This document shows, piece by piece, positions 26,359 to 36,061 of a DNA stretch of 64,000 nt. This DNA is from NAT127 sp034717695 (GTDB lineage: Bacteria > Pseudomonadota > Gammaproteobacteria > Pseudomonadales > Porticoccaceae): positions 113,264-177,263 of the forward strand of contig JAYELS010000026.1 in assembly GCA_034717695.1 (NCBI GenBank), given 5' to 3'. The notes beneath the pieces were generated by a model. That model was not told where the DNA came from and did not search any database. It saw only the letters and a program-made list of their open reading frames with translations. Numbering within the stretch: the stretch's first letter is position 1; the number at the start of each line of letters is the position of its first letter. Position numbers and translations under genes: made by a program.

Positions 26359-28456
26359 ATGGATACCGAACACGATATCAATCTGCTGCTGGTCCACGAC
26401 AATGTGGACGAAGCCAATCGCCTGGTCAGTCTGTTGCGCAACGCCAACTACCGGGTGGATCCCCAGTACGCCGCCAACGCCAGCGACCTCAGCAAAAAGA
26501 TACAGGAGCGCAACTGGGAGCTGGCCCTTGTCCAGTTCGCCGCCGAGACCGTCCCCGCCAAGACGGTGTTCCACCAGGTTCGCCGGGTCAACAAGGATGT
26601 GCCGATCATCCTCATCATCGACATCCACGACCCGAGTCTCATCGTCGAGGGCCTCAAGATGGGCGCCGCCGACGTCATCCCCATGGATGAGGATCAGCAC
26701 CTCATCCAGGTGGTGGAACGCACCCTCCACGACCTGGAGCAGCACCGCCGCCAGCGCTACTGGAAGCGCCGCTTCGCCGAATCCGAGAGCCGCTTCGAAA
26801 CCCTGGTGATGAGCTCCCGGGATGGCATCGCCATCATCCAGGAAGGCACCTACGTGCTGGTCAACGACGCCTTCGCGGAGTTCTTCGGCCACGCCGACCA
26901 CGAGAGCATGACCCTGCAGCCGGTGATCGACAGTGTCGCCAAGGGCGATCAGTTCGAATTCCGCAAATACCTAAAGCCCCTGAACGAGGACAACGCCCTG
27001 GAGGTGGAGAACATCCAGTTCGACGGCATCCTCGCCAATGGCGACACCCTGGGGGTGCGGGCCGCCATCTCCCAGATCGACTTCCACGGCGAGCCGGCCC
27101 TGCAGATGCTCATCAAGAAGGACTACATCGCCCAGCCCCGGGCGGCGGAGCCCGCCTACGCGGAGATACTCCTGGAGGAGGACAGCAGCAAGATCCGCCT
27201 GAGCGACATGCTCGAAAGCATCAACGGCGCCATTCGCCGCTCGGCCCGCAGCGGCGACGACGCCCTGCTCTACTACCTGCAGATCGACCGCCACGACATG
27301 CTGCAAAAGCGCCTTGGCATCAACACCACCGAGCAGGGCATCATCCAGCTGGCGCACTTCCTCGAAGAGCAGCTGGACCACCACCTGGGCTTCGGCCGCA
27401 TCCGCGAGGACGCCTTCATCCTCATCGGTCGCAACCTCGACAGCGAGGAGAGCCTCGCCTTTGCCCGGCGTCTGCTCGCGGCGGTGAGCGAGCAGATCTT
27501 CGACACCGGCAATGGCACCTTCTCTTGCACCCTCAGCATCGGCATCAGCACCATCAACGAGGCCAGCACCTCCGCCGACGGCTGCCTGGAAAACTGCCTC
27601 GCCGCCATCGCCGAGCTGCACAAGGGCGACGGCGACAAAGCCGGCAACGACGCGGGCTTCTTCGAGCCGGTCTACCAGGTGTCCTCCCCGGATGTGAGCA
27701 GTGCCGATCTGGTCAATATCGGCAAGCAGCTGATCAGCCGCGACATGATCGACCTGCTGTTCCAGCCGATCATCTCGCTGCGCGGCACGGGGGATGAATT
27801 CTACGAAGTGCGCATGGATGTGAAGCCCGGCGCCATCAGCGACGCCAAGCCGGAGGACTTCCTCCACCGCCTGTTCGCCACCGAAGTGGGTCGCGACCTC
27901 GACCGCCAGGTGATCGCCCTCGCCGTGCGCCGCCTGAAGGAACAGCTGCGCAGCGCGCCGAAAACCTGCCTGTTCCTCAGCATCAACGAGGCGAGCATCG
28001 CCGACACGCAGTTTCTGCCCTGGCTCAGGAACCTGCTCAAGGAAAGCGGGGTGGACGCCAGCCATATGGTCTTCCAGCTGCGGGAGATCGACATCGGCCG
28101 CAACCTCGGCAAGGCCGCCACCCTGCTGACCGGGCTGTTGCAGTTCGGGGCGCGCACCGCCCTCACCCACTTCGGCCTGTCCATCAACCCCATGGCGATG
28201 CTGAAGAAACTGGCGGTGAACTACGTCAAGATCGACGGCCTGCTGGTGGAAAAAACCCAGAAGGGGGCGGAGGCCATCCAGAACCTCACCAGCATGATCG
28301 CCGGGCTGAAGGAGGAGGGCCAGCAGGTGATCGTCCCCCATATCGAGACCGCCACCATCATCCCCACCCTGTGGCAGGCCAGCGTGGATCTGATCCAGGG
28401 CCACTACGTCCAGGCACCCCCGCCCGGACATGACCTACCAGTTCGCCGACAACTAA
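26359..28456 (+). CDS. fimX: FimX-like degenerate GGDEF/EAL protein (3'-end frameshift)
   Basis: Polar regulator of type IV pili that binds c-di-GMP. About 698 residues intended: receiver-like domain (1-125), PAS (140-255), GGDEF-like domain with IREDAF near 348-353 in place of GGDEF, and EAL-like domain with EVR at 483-485 in place of EAL. Both enzyme motifs are broken, so it should bind rather than make or cut c-di-GMP, as in P. aeruginosa FimX. As read, the frame runs on to 28575 into antisense of serB. Dropping one G at 28426-28427 gives the expected end DMTYQFADN and a TAA at 28454-28456. This is either a sequence error or a real lesion of the last ten residues. It follows fimW, and ACGCATG is preceded by GAAAAGG. 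Confidence 0.88.
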
Positions 28457-28459
28457 GGT

Positions 28460-28478
28460 GCGGCGCCCCTGGCGCCGC
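28460..28478. terminator. Hairpin between convergent fimX and serB
   Basis: GCGGCGCC, loop CCT, GGCGCCGC in the 27-base gap between the repaired fimX stop and the serB stop. It has no T-tract on either side, so termination strength is uncertain. Its position right after TAA 28456 supports the repaired fimX end. Confidence 0.45.
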
Positions 28479-28483
28479 CATGC

Positions 28484-29701
28484 TCAGATCAGGGTATCCC
28501 GGTCGCGGATGCCCATCAGGTAGAGCACCCCGTCGAGCCCCAGGTTGGAAATCGCCTGCTTGGCGTTGGCCTTGACGATGGGCTTGGCGCGGAAGGCGAT
28601 GCCGAGGCCGGCGATGCTGAGCATGGGCAGGTCGTTGGCGCCGTCCCCCACCGCCACCACCTGCTCCAGGCGAATGTTTTCCCGCGTCGCCAGATCCTCG
28701 AGCAGCTCCGCCTTGCGCTGGCCGTCGACGATGGTGCCGGTGACCCGCCCGGTAACCTTGCCGTCGACGATCTCCAGCTCGTTGGCGTAGACGTAGTCGA
28801 TGCCGAGCCGCGCCTGGATCATACGGCCGAAATACTGAAACCCCCCCGACAAAATGGCGGTGCGGTAGCCCAGCTTGCGGATGGTGGAGATCAGCTCCTC
28901 GGCGCCTTCGGTCATTCTCAGGCGCTCGGCCACCCGCGCCAGCACCGCCTCGTCGAGCCCCTTGAGCAGCGCCACCCGGCGCCGGAAGCTCTCCTTGAAA
29001 TCGATCTCGCCGCGCATCGCCGCCTCGGTGATGCGCGACACCTCGTCGCCGACCCCCGCCTCCTTCGCCAGCTCGTCGATCACCTCCGCCTCGATCAGGG
29101 TGGAGTCCATGTCGAACACCACCAGGCGGCGGTGGCGGCGGAAGATGTTGTCCTCCTGGTAGGCGATGTCGACATCCATCTCGGCGGCGATCTCCAGCAG
29201 GGCGGAGCGGAATTCCCCGGTGTCCGCCGGGGTGCCGCGCACCGAGAACTCGACGCTGGCCTTGCTGTGGGAATCGATGCGGTCGAGGGGAATGCGCCCC
29301 GACAGACGGGTGATCTGGTCGATGTTGAGGCCGTGGCCGGCGGTGACCGCGGTGACCCTAGCGATGTGCCCGGCGGCGATGCGCCGCGCCAGCAGGGTGA
29401 CGATGTGGCGGGGCTTGCCCTGCTGGGCCACCCAGTGGCCGTAGCTCTCCTCGGAGATGGGCTGGAAGCGCGCCTGCATGCCGAGGCGGTGCATCTGGAA
29501 CAGCACGTCCTTGAGCACCGGGCCGGAATCCACCGACTGGGGAATTTCCGCGAGAATGCCGAGGGACAGGGTGTCGTGGATCACCGCCTGGCCGATGTCG
29601 AGGATATTGGCGCCAAACTGGGCGAGGACACCGGTCACCGCGCTGGTAACCCCGGGCTTGTCGTCCCCGGACACATTGATAAGCAGGATCTCTTTCACCA
29701 C
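28484..29701 (-). CDS. serB: Phosphoserine phosphatase with N-terminal ACT domains
   Basis: HAD phosphatase making serine from phosphoserine. The 405 residues are long for SerB because two ACT-like domains (about 1-170) precede the catalytic domain, the Pseudomonas-type architecture. HAD motif I VVFDMDSTLIEAE, motif II ILSGGF and motif IV VGDGANDLPM are intact. Serine from this enzyme feeds CysE. Convergent with fimX, as in P. aeruginosa PA4959-PA4960. Confidence 0.95.
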   Translation of the reverse strand: MVKEILLINVSGDDKPGVTSAVTGVLAQFGANILDIGQAVIHDTLSLGILAEIPQSVDSGPVLKDVLFQMHRLGMQARFQPISEESYGHWVAQQGKPRHIVTLLARRIAAGHIARVTAVTAGHGLNIDQITRLSGRIPLDRIDSHSKASVEFSVRGTPADTGEFRSALLEIAAEMDVDIAYQEDNIFRRHRRLVVFDMDSTLIEAEVIDELAKEAGVGDEVSRITEAAMRGEIDFKESFRRRVALLKGLDEAVLARVAERLRMTEGAEELISTIRKLGYRTAILSGGFQYFGRMIQARLGIDYVYANELEIVDGKVTGRVTGTIVDGQRKAELLEDLATRENIRLEQVVAVGDGANDLPMLSIAGLGIAFRAKPIVKANAKQAISNLGLDGVLYLMGIRDRDTLI

Positions 29702-29728
29702 GGTTCCAACGGCTTTTTGCGGGTCGCC

Positions 29729-29758
29729 ATTATAGGGCAGCGACTGCTAAGATGGCAC
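29729..29758 (-). promoter_or_regulatory. Sigma-70 promoter of serB
   Basis: On the minus strand GTGCCA (29753-29758), 18-base spacer, and a perfect TATAAT (29729-29734), 28 bases before the serB start. The -35 matches 4/6. Confidence 0.45.
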
Positions 29759-29784
29759 GCTCCGATCCCCTACCCGGTAAGCCC

Positions 29785-31008
29785 ATGTCGTCCACCGCCC
29801 GCACCCTTGGCCGCAAGACCCTTGCGGCGCTGCTGATCTATGTCCTCGCCAGTGGCGTCGGGCTCGCGGCGGTACTCAAGTTCCAGCTGTGGCGCCTGGC
29901 GGTGGACGAGCAGACCGCCATGGGCGACGCCCTCGCCGGGCAACTGGTGGAGAGCGTGCGCCAGCCGCTCCTGGACGCCAACCTGATCAGCATTCAGGTG
30001 ATCCTCGACAGCCTGGTCACCGACACCCCCCAGGTGGGCCGCGCCTCGGTGTACAACGCCGCCAACCAGCTGCTCGCCCAGAGCCAGGCACCGCTGCGGG
30101 GCGGGGAGTCCCTGTCGGACCACAGCGCGCCGATCACCGTGGACAACACCCTGAGCGGCCATGTCCGCATCGAACTGCGCACCGAGCCCCTCACCGCCCG
30201 CTACAACACCGTGCTGTGGTGGGCCCTCGGCGCCTGGGGCGTCGCCACCCTGGCGCTGGCCGGCTGGCTGCTGCTCACCACCTTCGGCTTTTCCCGGCGT
30301 CTGGCGCGGATCAACGCCAGCCTGCTGTCCGCCCCCGATCCGGAGAGCCACCGCTACGACGAACTGTCCCTCCTGGAGCGCCGCCTCGAACCCCTGCTCG
30401 ACGGCGGCAGCGGCGGTGAGACCCCGGAGCACGACCGCCACTGCATCCTCGCCTTCAACCTGGCCAACCTGCCGCGCCTGCGGGCTCAGCTCAACACCGA
30501 TCATTTCAACAGCATCCTCACCACCATCGACCAGCGGGTGGAGCAGGCCAAGAATCTCTTCCGCGGGGTGCGTCTCCAGGCCCAGCACAACGCCATCTTT
30601 GTGCAGTTCTCGACCCTCGCCAACGAGGAGGAGCATCTGCTCCACGCGGTCAGCTGTGGCGCCGCGCTGATGACCCTGTGCCGCGAGCTGGAGCAGGACG
30701 AGGGCCTGCCCCTGGAACTGCGCCTCGCCATCGCCCCCTTCACTCCCCCCGAGGGCAGCCGCTGGGGTTCCGATCTGTCCCTGGAGGACTGCGTCGAACA
30801 CCTGGTGGAGCTGCTCCAGGTGGCCAATCCCTGGGAGATGCTGATCGACAGCGCCCTCATCACCCAGGAGGAACTGAGTTTCTGCGACACCGATCCCCTG
30901 TCGTCCTCCCCCGCCCAGCTGTTCCGGGGCTTCACTCCCCAGCAGCACCTCACCCACGAGCGCCAGGTGGATTTCCTGCGCGGGCGCAAGCTGCCCGCCA
31001 TTCCCTGA
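29785..31008 (+). CDS. AhpA/YtjB-like membrane protein with a degenerate cyclase-like domain
   Basis: 407 residues from ATG at 29785; a start 11 codons earlier at 29752 is possible. Two transmembrane segments (about 10-32 and 145-170) flank a periplasmic region of about 110 residues, the YtjB/AhpA (Smp) layout found beside serB in many gammaproteobacteria. The cytoplasmic C-terminal part resembles a class III nucleotide cyclase domain in pattern (ILAFNLANLPRL, then a GAALMTLCREL helix, LRLAIAPF and NPWEMLIDSALI), but the metal-binding aspartates are absent (FNLAN). I infer a non-catalytic fold. Function unknown. Confidence 0.65.
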   Translation: MSSTARTLGRKTLAALLIYVLASGVGLAAVLKFQLWRLAVDEQTAMGDALAGQLVESVRQPLLDANLISIQVILDSLVTDTPQVGRASVYNAANQLLAQSQAPLRGGESLSDHSAPITVDNTLSGHVRIELRTEPLTARYNTVLWWALGAWGVATLALAGWLLLTTFGFSRRLARINASLLSAPDPESHRYDELSLLERRLEPLLDGGSGGETPEHDRHCILAFNLANLPRLRAQLNTDHFNSILTTIDQRVEQAKNLFRGVRLQAQHNAIFVQFSTLANEEEHLLHAVSCGAALMTLCRELEQDEGLPLELRLAIAPFTPPEGSRWGSDLSLEDCVEHLVELLQVANPWEMLIDSALITQEELSFCDTDPLSSSPAQLFRGFTPQQHLTHERQVDFLRGRKLPAIP

Positions 31009-31103
31009 CAGGTACCCGCCCCCCGATGGTGAGGGCCCGCACCAACATCGGGTACCCGCAACATTAGTGACATCCAAACTGCCTACCATCGCCTGAATTG
31101 CGG

Positions 31104-31123
31104 GCGCCGGGCGTCCCCGGCGC
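31104..31123. terminator. GC hairpin upstream of phaB
   Basis: GCGCCGGG, loop CGTC, CCCGGCGC, about 95 bases after the previous stop codon. No T-tract follows. It may close the upstream gene or sit in the phaB leader region. Confidence 0.3.
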
Positions 31124-31226
31124 ACCACCCTGATGCCCGTATCGCAGCTTTCGGCATTGTTTTTGCGTACAACAGGGGCGAATCAACCATACTGAATCTG
31201 GACACTCAGATCACCGGAGGCACTAC

Positions 31227-31949
31227 ATGAAAAGAGTCGCATTGGTCACGGGAGGCACCCGAGGTATCGGCGAAGCCGTTGCCCTGGATCTGCACCAGGC
31301 GGGTTACACCACCATCGTCAACTACGGCGGCAACGACGAGCGCGCCCGGGAGTTCAGCGAGCGCAGCGGGCTTCCCGCCTACCGCTTCGACGTCTCGGAC
31401 TTCACCGCCTGCCAGGAGGCGGTGGCGATGATCGAGGGGGAGCACGGCCCCATCGACATCCTCATCAACAACGCCGGCATCACCCGCGACGCCACCCTTC
31501 ACCGCATGGGCCCGGACAGCTGGCAGGCGGTGATCGACACCAACCTCGGGTCCTGCTTCAACATGTGCCGCGCGGTGATCGACGGCATGCGCGAGCGCCG
31601 CTTCGGCCGCATCGTCAACATCGGCTCCCTCAACGGCCAGGCCGGCCAGTACGGCCAGGTGAACTACGCCGCCGCCAAGTCCGGTATCCACGGTTTCACC
31701 AAGGCCCTGGCCCTGGAATGCGCCGCCATCGGCATCACCGTGAACGCCCTCGCCCCCGGCTATGTGGAGACCGACATGGTGCGCGCGGTGCCGGAGAACG
31801 TGCTGAAAAAGATCGTCGACCGAATTCCCGTGGGCCGCCTCGGCCAGGCCAGCGAAGTGGCCCGGGGGGTGCGTTTCCTGGTGGCTGACGAGGCCGGCTT
31901 CATCACCGGATCGACCCTTTCCATCAACGGCGGGCAGCATATGTATTGA
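31227..31949 (+). CDS. phaB: Acetoacetyl-CoA reductase (NADPH)
   Basis: Short-chain dehydrogenase that reduces acetoacetyl-CoA to (R)-3-hydroxybutyryl-CoA for polyhydroxybutyrate. 240 residues with VTGGTRGIG near the N-terminus, NNAGITRD, the catalytic Ser in IGSLNGQAGQ and YxxxK in NYAAAKSG. A strong GGAGG sits nine bases before the ATG. The next gene, phaC, fixes PhaB over FabG. No phaA thiolase is in the cluster. Confidence 0.93.
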   Translation: MKRVALVTGGTRGIGEAVALDLHQAGYTTIVNYGGNDERAREFSERSGLPAYRFDVSDFTACQEAVAMIEGEHGPIDILINNAGITRDATLHRMGPDSWQAVIDTNLGSCFNMCRAVIDGMRERRFGRIVNIGSLNGQAGQYGQVNYAAAKSGIHGFTKALALECAAIGITVNALAPGYVETDMVRAVPENVLKKIVDRIPVGRLGQASEVARGVRFLVADEAGFITGSTLSINGGQHMY

Positions 31950-31996
31950 GGGGTAACACCGGCGCTGTTACCGGACACCTCACCGGCGGGGAAGGC

Positions 31997-32025
31997 TTTG
32001 CATAGCCATGGCCGCCCCCTATGAT
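31997..32025 (+). promoter_or_regulatory. Possible promoter of phaC
   Basis: TTTGCA (31997-32002), a 17-base spacer and TATGAT (32020-32025), 47 bases before phaC. The 122-base gap after phaB allows separate expression, but the -35 is only 4/6. Confidence 0.3.
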
Positions 32026-32071
32026 GCGAGCGAAAGCGCCCAATAACCCGGCAAAGGCAAGGACAGTATTC

Positions 32072-33886
32072 ATGGCGGACAGCAGTCAGTTTTCCCGCGA
32101 CACGGACCACGGCGGCCAGGAATTCGCGGAGCGGATCCAGGAGATTTTCAGCAAGCTGCCGGACCTCGACCTCGGCGAGGACGGCGCCGAGACCCTCGAC
32201 CACGAAGTGCGCGCGGCCCTCGCCAAGTTGACCGGCGGCCTGTCCCCGGTGCAGCTGGTGAGCGCCTATTTCGACTGGCTGTCGCACCTGGCCATTTCCC
32301 CCGGGCGGCGGGAAAAACTGCGCAAGAGCCTGCAATACAAACTGATGGAACTGGGCACCCTCGCCACCGCCCAGATCGCCCTCGACCAGGAGGCGCCCGC
32401 CGCCGCCCTCGACGGCACCCCCTTCAGCGGCGAGGGCTGGCAAAAGCCGCCCTTCAACCTGCTGGCCAAGGGTTATCTGGCGGCCAAGGAGTGGATCGGC
32501 GAGGCCTCCCGCCAGGTTCCCGGCGCCGAGCCCCGCAACACCGACTTGGTGTCGTTCATCAACAACCAGATCCTCGAAGCCCTCTCCCCCGCCAACTTCG
32601 CCTTCACCAACCCCGAGGTGATCGCCGCCACCCGCGAGGAAAAGGGCCAGAACCTGACGCGGGGGCTTGAACTGTTTCGCCACGACATGGAACGGGGCAC
32701 CCTCAAGAACCCGCTGCCGGAAATGGGGGACCACAAGCCCGGGGTCAACCTCGCCACCACCCCCGGCAAGGTGATCTTCCGGAACGAGCTGATGGAACTC
32801 ATCCAGTACAGCCCGAAAACCGCCAAGGTCTCCCCCGAGCCTGTGCTCTTCGTGCCCGCCTGGGTGATGAAGTACTACATCATGGACCTCTCGCCCCACA
32901 ATTCCATGGTCGGCTACCTGCTGGAGCAGGGCAAGACGGTGTTCATGATGTCGTGGAAGAACCCCCGGGAAGAGGACCGCGAGATCGCCCTCGACGACTA
33001 CCTCCACAAGGGTTTCATGGCCGCCGTCCAGGCGGTGCGCACGGTGGTGCCCAACAGGCGCATCAACGCCGTGGGCTACTGCATCGGCGGCACCCTGCTG
33101 GCGATGGGGGCCGCGACCCTCGCCCGAGCCGACGACGACATCCTCAACAGCATGACCCTGTTCGCCGCCCAGGTGGACTTCACCGAGTCTGGGGAGATCC
33201 AGCAACTGCTCAACGCCAGCCAGCTGGCCTTCCTGGAAAGCAGCATGTGGACCGACGGCTACCTGCGCTCCCAGACCATGGGCGCCTCGTTCCGCGCCCT
33301 GCGCCCCCGGGAGCAGGTGTGGAGCAACTACATCAATCGCTACTACCTCGGCCGGGAAACCCCGCCCAGCGACCTGATGGCCTGGAACGCCGACGGCACC
33401 CGCATGCCCTACAAGATGCACAGCCGCTACCTGCGGGAGCTGTACATGGAGAATCGCCTGGCGGAGTGCCGCTTCGAGGTCAATGGCAAGCCCATCTCGC
33501 TGCTCGATATCCGCACCCCCATGTTCCTGGTGGGCACCACCGGCGACCATATCGCCCCCTGGACCTCGGTGTACAAGATGAACCGCCTCACCCAGGCGGA
33601 GGTGACCTTCCTGCTCACCAGCGGCGGCCACAACGCCGGCATCATCTGCGGCCCGGCGCATCCCAAGCGCCGCTACCAGATGGCCACCCGCAAGCCCGGC
33701 GACAAGTACATCGATCCGAGGACCTGGGCCGAGACCCAGCCGGTCCACCCCGGCTCCTGGTGGCCCGCCTGGGCCGCCTGGCTCGACCAGCGCAGCGGCG
33801 AGCCGGTCAAGCCGCCGCGCATGGGCAACGCCCGCCGGGGCTACAGGGTGCTTGGGGACGCACCAGGGGAGTACATCTTCGGCTGA
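32072..33886 (+). CDS. phaC: Class I polyhydroxyalkanoate synthase
   Basis: Polymerises (R)-3-hydroxyacyl-CoA on the granule surface. 604 residues from ATG at 32072 (GGCAAGGA upstream). Lipase-like box GYCIGGT with the catalytic Cys337, Asp in GTTGDHIAPW and His in SGGHNAGI. Length and the N-terminal PhaC_N region (PEPVLFVPAWVMKYYIMDLSP) fit the class I single-subunit enzyme. It pairs with phaB; the small PHA-system gene at 62.9 kb may act on the same granules. Confidence 0.95.
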   Translation: MADSSQFSRDTDHGGQEFAERIQEIFSKLPDLDLGEDGAETLDHEVRAALAKLTGGLSPVQLVSAYFDWLSHLAISPGRREKLRKSLQYKLMELGTLATAQIALDQEAPAAALDGTPFSGEGWQKPPFNLLAKGYLAAKEWIGEASRQVPGAEPRNTDLVSFINNQILEALSPANFAFTNPEVIAATREEKGQNLTRGLELFRHDMERGTLKNPLPEMGDHKPGVNLATTPGKVIFRNELMELIQYSPKTAKVSPEPVLFVPAWVMKYYIMDLSPHNSMVGYLLEQGKTVFMMSWKNPREEDREIALDDYLHKGFMAAVQAVRTVVPNRRINAVGYCIGGTLLAMGAATLARADDDILNSMTLFAAQVDFTESGEIQQLLNASQLAFLESSMWTDGYLRSQTMGASFRALRPREQVWSNYINRYYLGRETPPSDLMAWNADGTRMPYKMHSRYLRELYMENRLAECRFEVNGKPISLLDIRTPMFLVGTTGDHIAPWTSVYKMNRLTQAEVTFLLTSGGHNAGIICGPAHPKRRYQMATRKPGDKYIDPRTWAETQPVHPGSWWPAWAAWLDQRSGEPVKPPRMGNARRGYRVLGDAPGEYIFG

Positions 33887-33918
33887 CGCCGGTGACGGGT
33901 GGCCGGCGCCGTCCCGCC

Positions 33919-33948
33919 CTGACGCCGGTCGCCCACCCTTGCTACAAT
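33919..33948 (+). promoter_or_regulatory. Promoter of rep
   Basis: CTGACG (33919-33924), an 18-base spacer and TACAAT (33943-33948), 31 bases before the rep GTG. The -35 matches 4/6 and the -10 5/6. Confidence 0.42.
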
Positions 33949-33979
33949 CCCGCCCCCGCACCCACCGCGACAATCCGCC

Positions 33980-35989
33980 GTGAAGCACTTGAATCCCCAG
34001 CAGCTCGCCGCCGTCCGCTATATCGACGGGCCCCTGCTCGTGCTCGCCGGCGCCGGCAGCGGCAAGACCAGCGTGATCACCCAGAAGATCGCCTACCTGG
34101 TGAACGACTGCGGCCTCGCCGCCCAGCATGTGGCAGCGGTGACCTTCACCAACAAGGCGGCGCGGGAGATGAAGGAGCGGGTTGGCAAGCTGATCAAGGG
34201 CAAGGAGGCCCGGGGCCTCACCGTCTCCACCTTCCACAACCTCGGCCTCAACCTGATCCGCCGGGAGATCAAGACCTTCGGCTTCAAGCCCGGGTTCTCG
34301 ATCCTCGATGGCGAGGACAGCCGCAACCTGATCAAGGAGCTGATGCTCCGCGACTCGGAGCTCGACGCCGAGCTGGTGGACCGGGTCCAGGGCCAGATAT
34401 CCCAGTGGAAGAATGACCTGATTTCCCCGGAGCAGGCCCTGTCCAGCGCCGCCTCCAACGGCGAGCAGGCCATGGCGCTCATCTACCAGCGCTACCGCCA
34501 ATCCCTCAAGGCCTACAACGCGGTGGATTTCGACGACCTGATCCTGCTGCCGGTGCTGCTCTTCCAGGAGCACCCCGACATTCTCGACAAATGGCGCAAC
34601 CGCATCCGCCACCTGCTGGTGGACGAGTACCAGGACACCAACCTCGCCCAGTACCGGCTGGTCCGCCTCTTGGTGGGCAACCGCGGCGCCCTCACCGTGG
34701 TGGGTGACGACGATCAGTCCATCTACGCCTGGCGCGGCGCGCGACCGGAAAACCTGACTCAGCTGCAGGAGGACTTCCCCCACCTCAAGGTCATCAAGCT
34801 GGAGCAGAACTACCGCTCCACGGCGCGCATCCTGCGCACCGCCAACACCCTCATCGCCAACAATCCCCACGTGTTCGACAAGGCCCTGTGGAGCGAGCTG
34901 GGGCTCGGCGACCCGATTCGGGTGATCCGCTGCGGCAACGAGGAAACGGAACTGGAGCGGGTGGTCAACGAGATCCTCGCCATGCGCCTGTCCCGCCAGT
35001 GCCACTTCCGGGACTTCGCCGTGCTCTACCGGGGCAACCACCAGTCGCGCCTGCTGGAGATGAAACTCCAGTCCCAGGGCATCCCCTACCAGCTGAGCGG
35101 CGGCACCTCGTTCTACGCCCGGGGTGAGATCAAGGATGTCATGGCCTACCTGCGCCTCTTGGTGAACCCGGACGACGACAACGCCTTCCTGCGCATCATC
35201 AACACCCCGCGCCGCCAGATCGGCCCCTCCACCCTGGAAAGGCTCGGCGAATACGCCGGGGAGCGCCACGTCTCCCTGTTCCGGGCCATCGACGAACTGG
35301 GGCTCGAAACCCAGCTGGGGGAACAGCACCTGGCGCGGCTGCGCAAATTCCGCCACTGGCTGGAGGGAGTACAGCGCAACTGCGCCGGGGGCGACCCGGT
35401 GGCCGCCATCCGCGAGATGCTGGAGGACATGGATTACGAAGGCTGGCTGCACCAGAACGCCAGCAGCACCGCCGTGGCGGAGCGGCGCATGGCCAACGTC
35501 AACCTGCTGGTCAACCAGATCGCCGGCATGCTCGGGGAGGACGATGGCGGCCCCGCCGCCACCCTCGAGGAAACCATCGCCAAGCTGGTGCTCAGGGACC
35601 TGCTGGACCGCCAGGACGAGGCCTCCGCCGACGACAAGGTGCAACTGATGACCCTCCACGCCGCCAAGGGCCTGGAATTCCCCCACGTCTTCCTGATCGG
35701 CATGGAGGAGGAGATCCTGCCCCACCGCGCCAGCATCGAGGACGGCAACATCGAGGAGGAGCGGCGCCTGGCCTACGTGGGCATCACCCGGGCCCAGCGC
35801 ACCCTGACCATGACCCTGGCGGCGCGACGCAAGCAGTTCGGCGACATCAGCACCACCACCCCCAGCCGCTTCATCGATGAGCTGCCGGCGGACGACATCG
35901 AGAAGGAAGGCTTCGGCGACAGCAACCCCGAGCAGCGCCGGGAAAAGGGCCAGGAGTCCATCGCGGCGCTGCGCAATCTGTTTGCCTGA
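33980..35989 (+). CDS. rep: ATP-dependent DNA helicase Rep
   Basis: SF1A 3'-5' helicase that clears proteins from DNA ahead of the replication fork. 669 residues from GTG at 33980. Begins LNPQQLAAVRYIDGPLLVLAGAGSGKT (motif I), then DEYQDTN (II), DDDQSIYAWRGA (III), QNYRS (IV) and VQLMTLHAAKGLEFPHVF (V). FTNKAAREMKERV and the overall length distinguish Rep from UvrD. It shares a bidirectional terminator with the cytochrome gene. Confidence 0.95.
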   Translation: MKHLNPQQLAAVRYIDGPLLVLAGAGSGKTSVITQKIAYLVNDCGLAAQHVAAVTFTNKAAREMKERVGKLIKGKEARGLTVSTFHNLGLNLIRREIKTFGFKPGFSILDGEDSRNLIKELMLRDSELDAELVDRVQGQISQWKNDLISPEQALSSAASNGEQAMALIYQRYRQSLKAYNAVDFDDLILLPVLLFQEHPDILDKWRNRIRHLLVDEYQDTNLAQYRLVRLLVGNRGALTVVGDDDQSIYAWRGARPENLTQLQEDFPHLKVIKLEQNYRSTARILRTANTLIANNPHVFDKALWSELGLGDPIRVIRCGNEETELERVVNEILAMRLSRQCHFRDFAVLYRGNHQSRLLEMKLQSQGIPYQLSGGTSFYARGEIKDVMAYLRLLVNPDDDNAFLRIINTPRRQIGPSTLERLGEYAGERHVSLFRAIDELGLETQLGEQHLARLRKFRHWLEGVQRNCAGGDPVAAIREMLEDMDYEGWLHQNASSTAVAERRMANVNLLVNQIAGMLGEDDGGPAATLEETIAKLVLRDLLDRQDEASADDKVQLMTLHAAKGLEFPHVFLIGMEEEILPHRASIEDGNIEEERRLAYVGITRAQRTLTMTLAARRKQFGDISTTTPSRFIDELPADDIEKEGFGDSNPEQRREKGQESIAALRNLFA

Positions 35990-36061
35990 GGGGAGCGGTG
36001 GCGTCTGACGACAGAGGTTGCCCGGGAAAGGGCCTGGCGCAAACACCGCCCCATAAACAAA

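Noticed and set aside
28457..28575. The extra C-terminal residues of fimX after the frameshift
   Set aside because: They are antisense to the serB end, Arg/Pro/Gly-rich, and no FimX has such a tail; the one-base correction gives the expected end.
31760..36046. Very long open frame on the minus strand (over 1400 codons) opposite phaC and rep
   Set aside because: It is antisense to two well-supported genes, has no recognisable domain and is rich in His, Gly, Val and Leu as expected when GC-rich codons are read in reverse. High-GC genomes produce such frames often.
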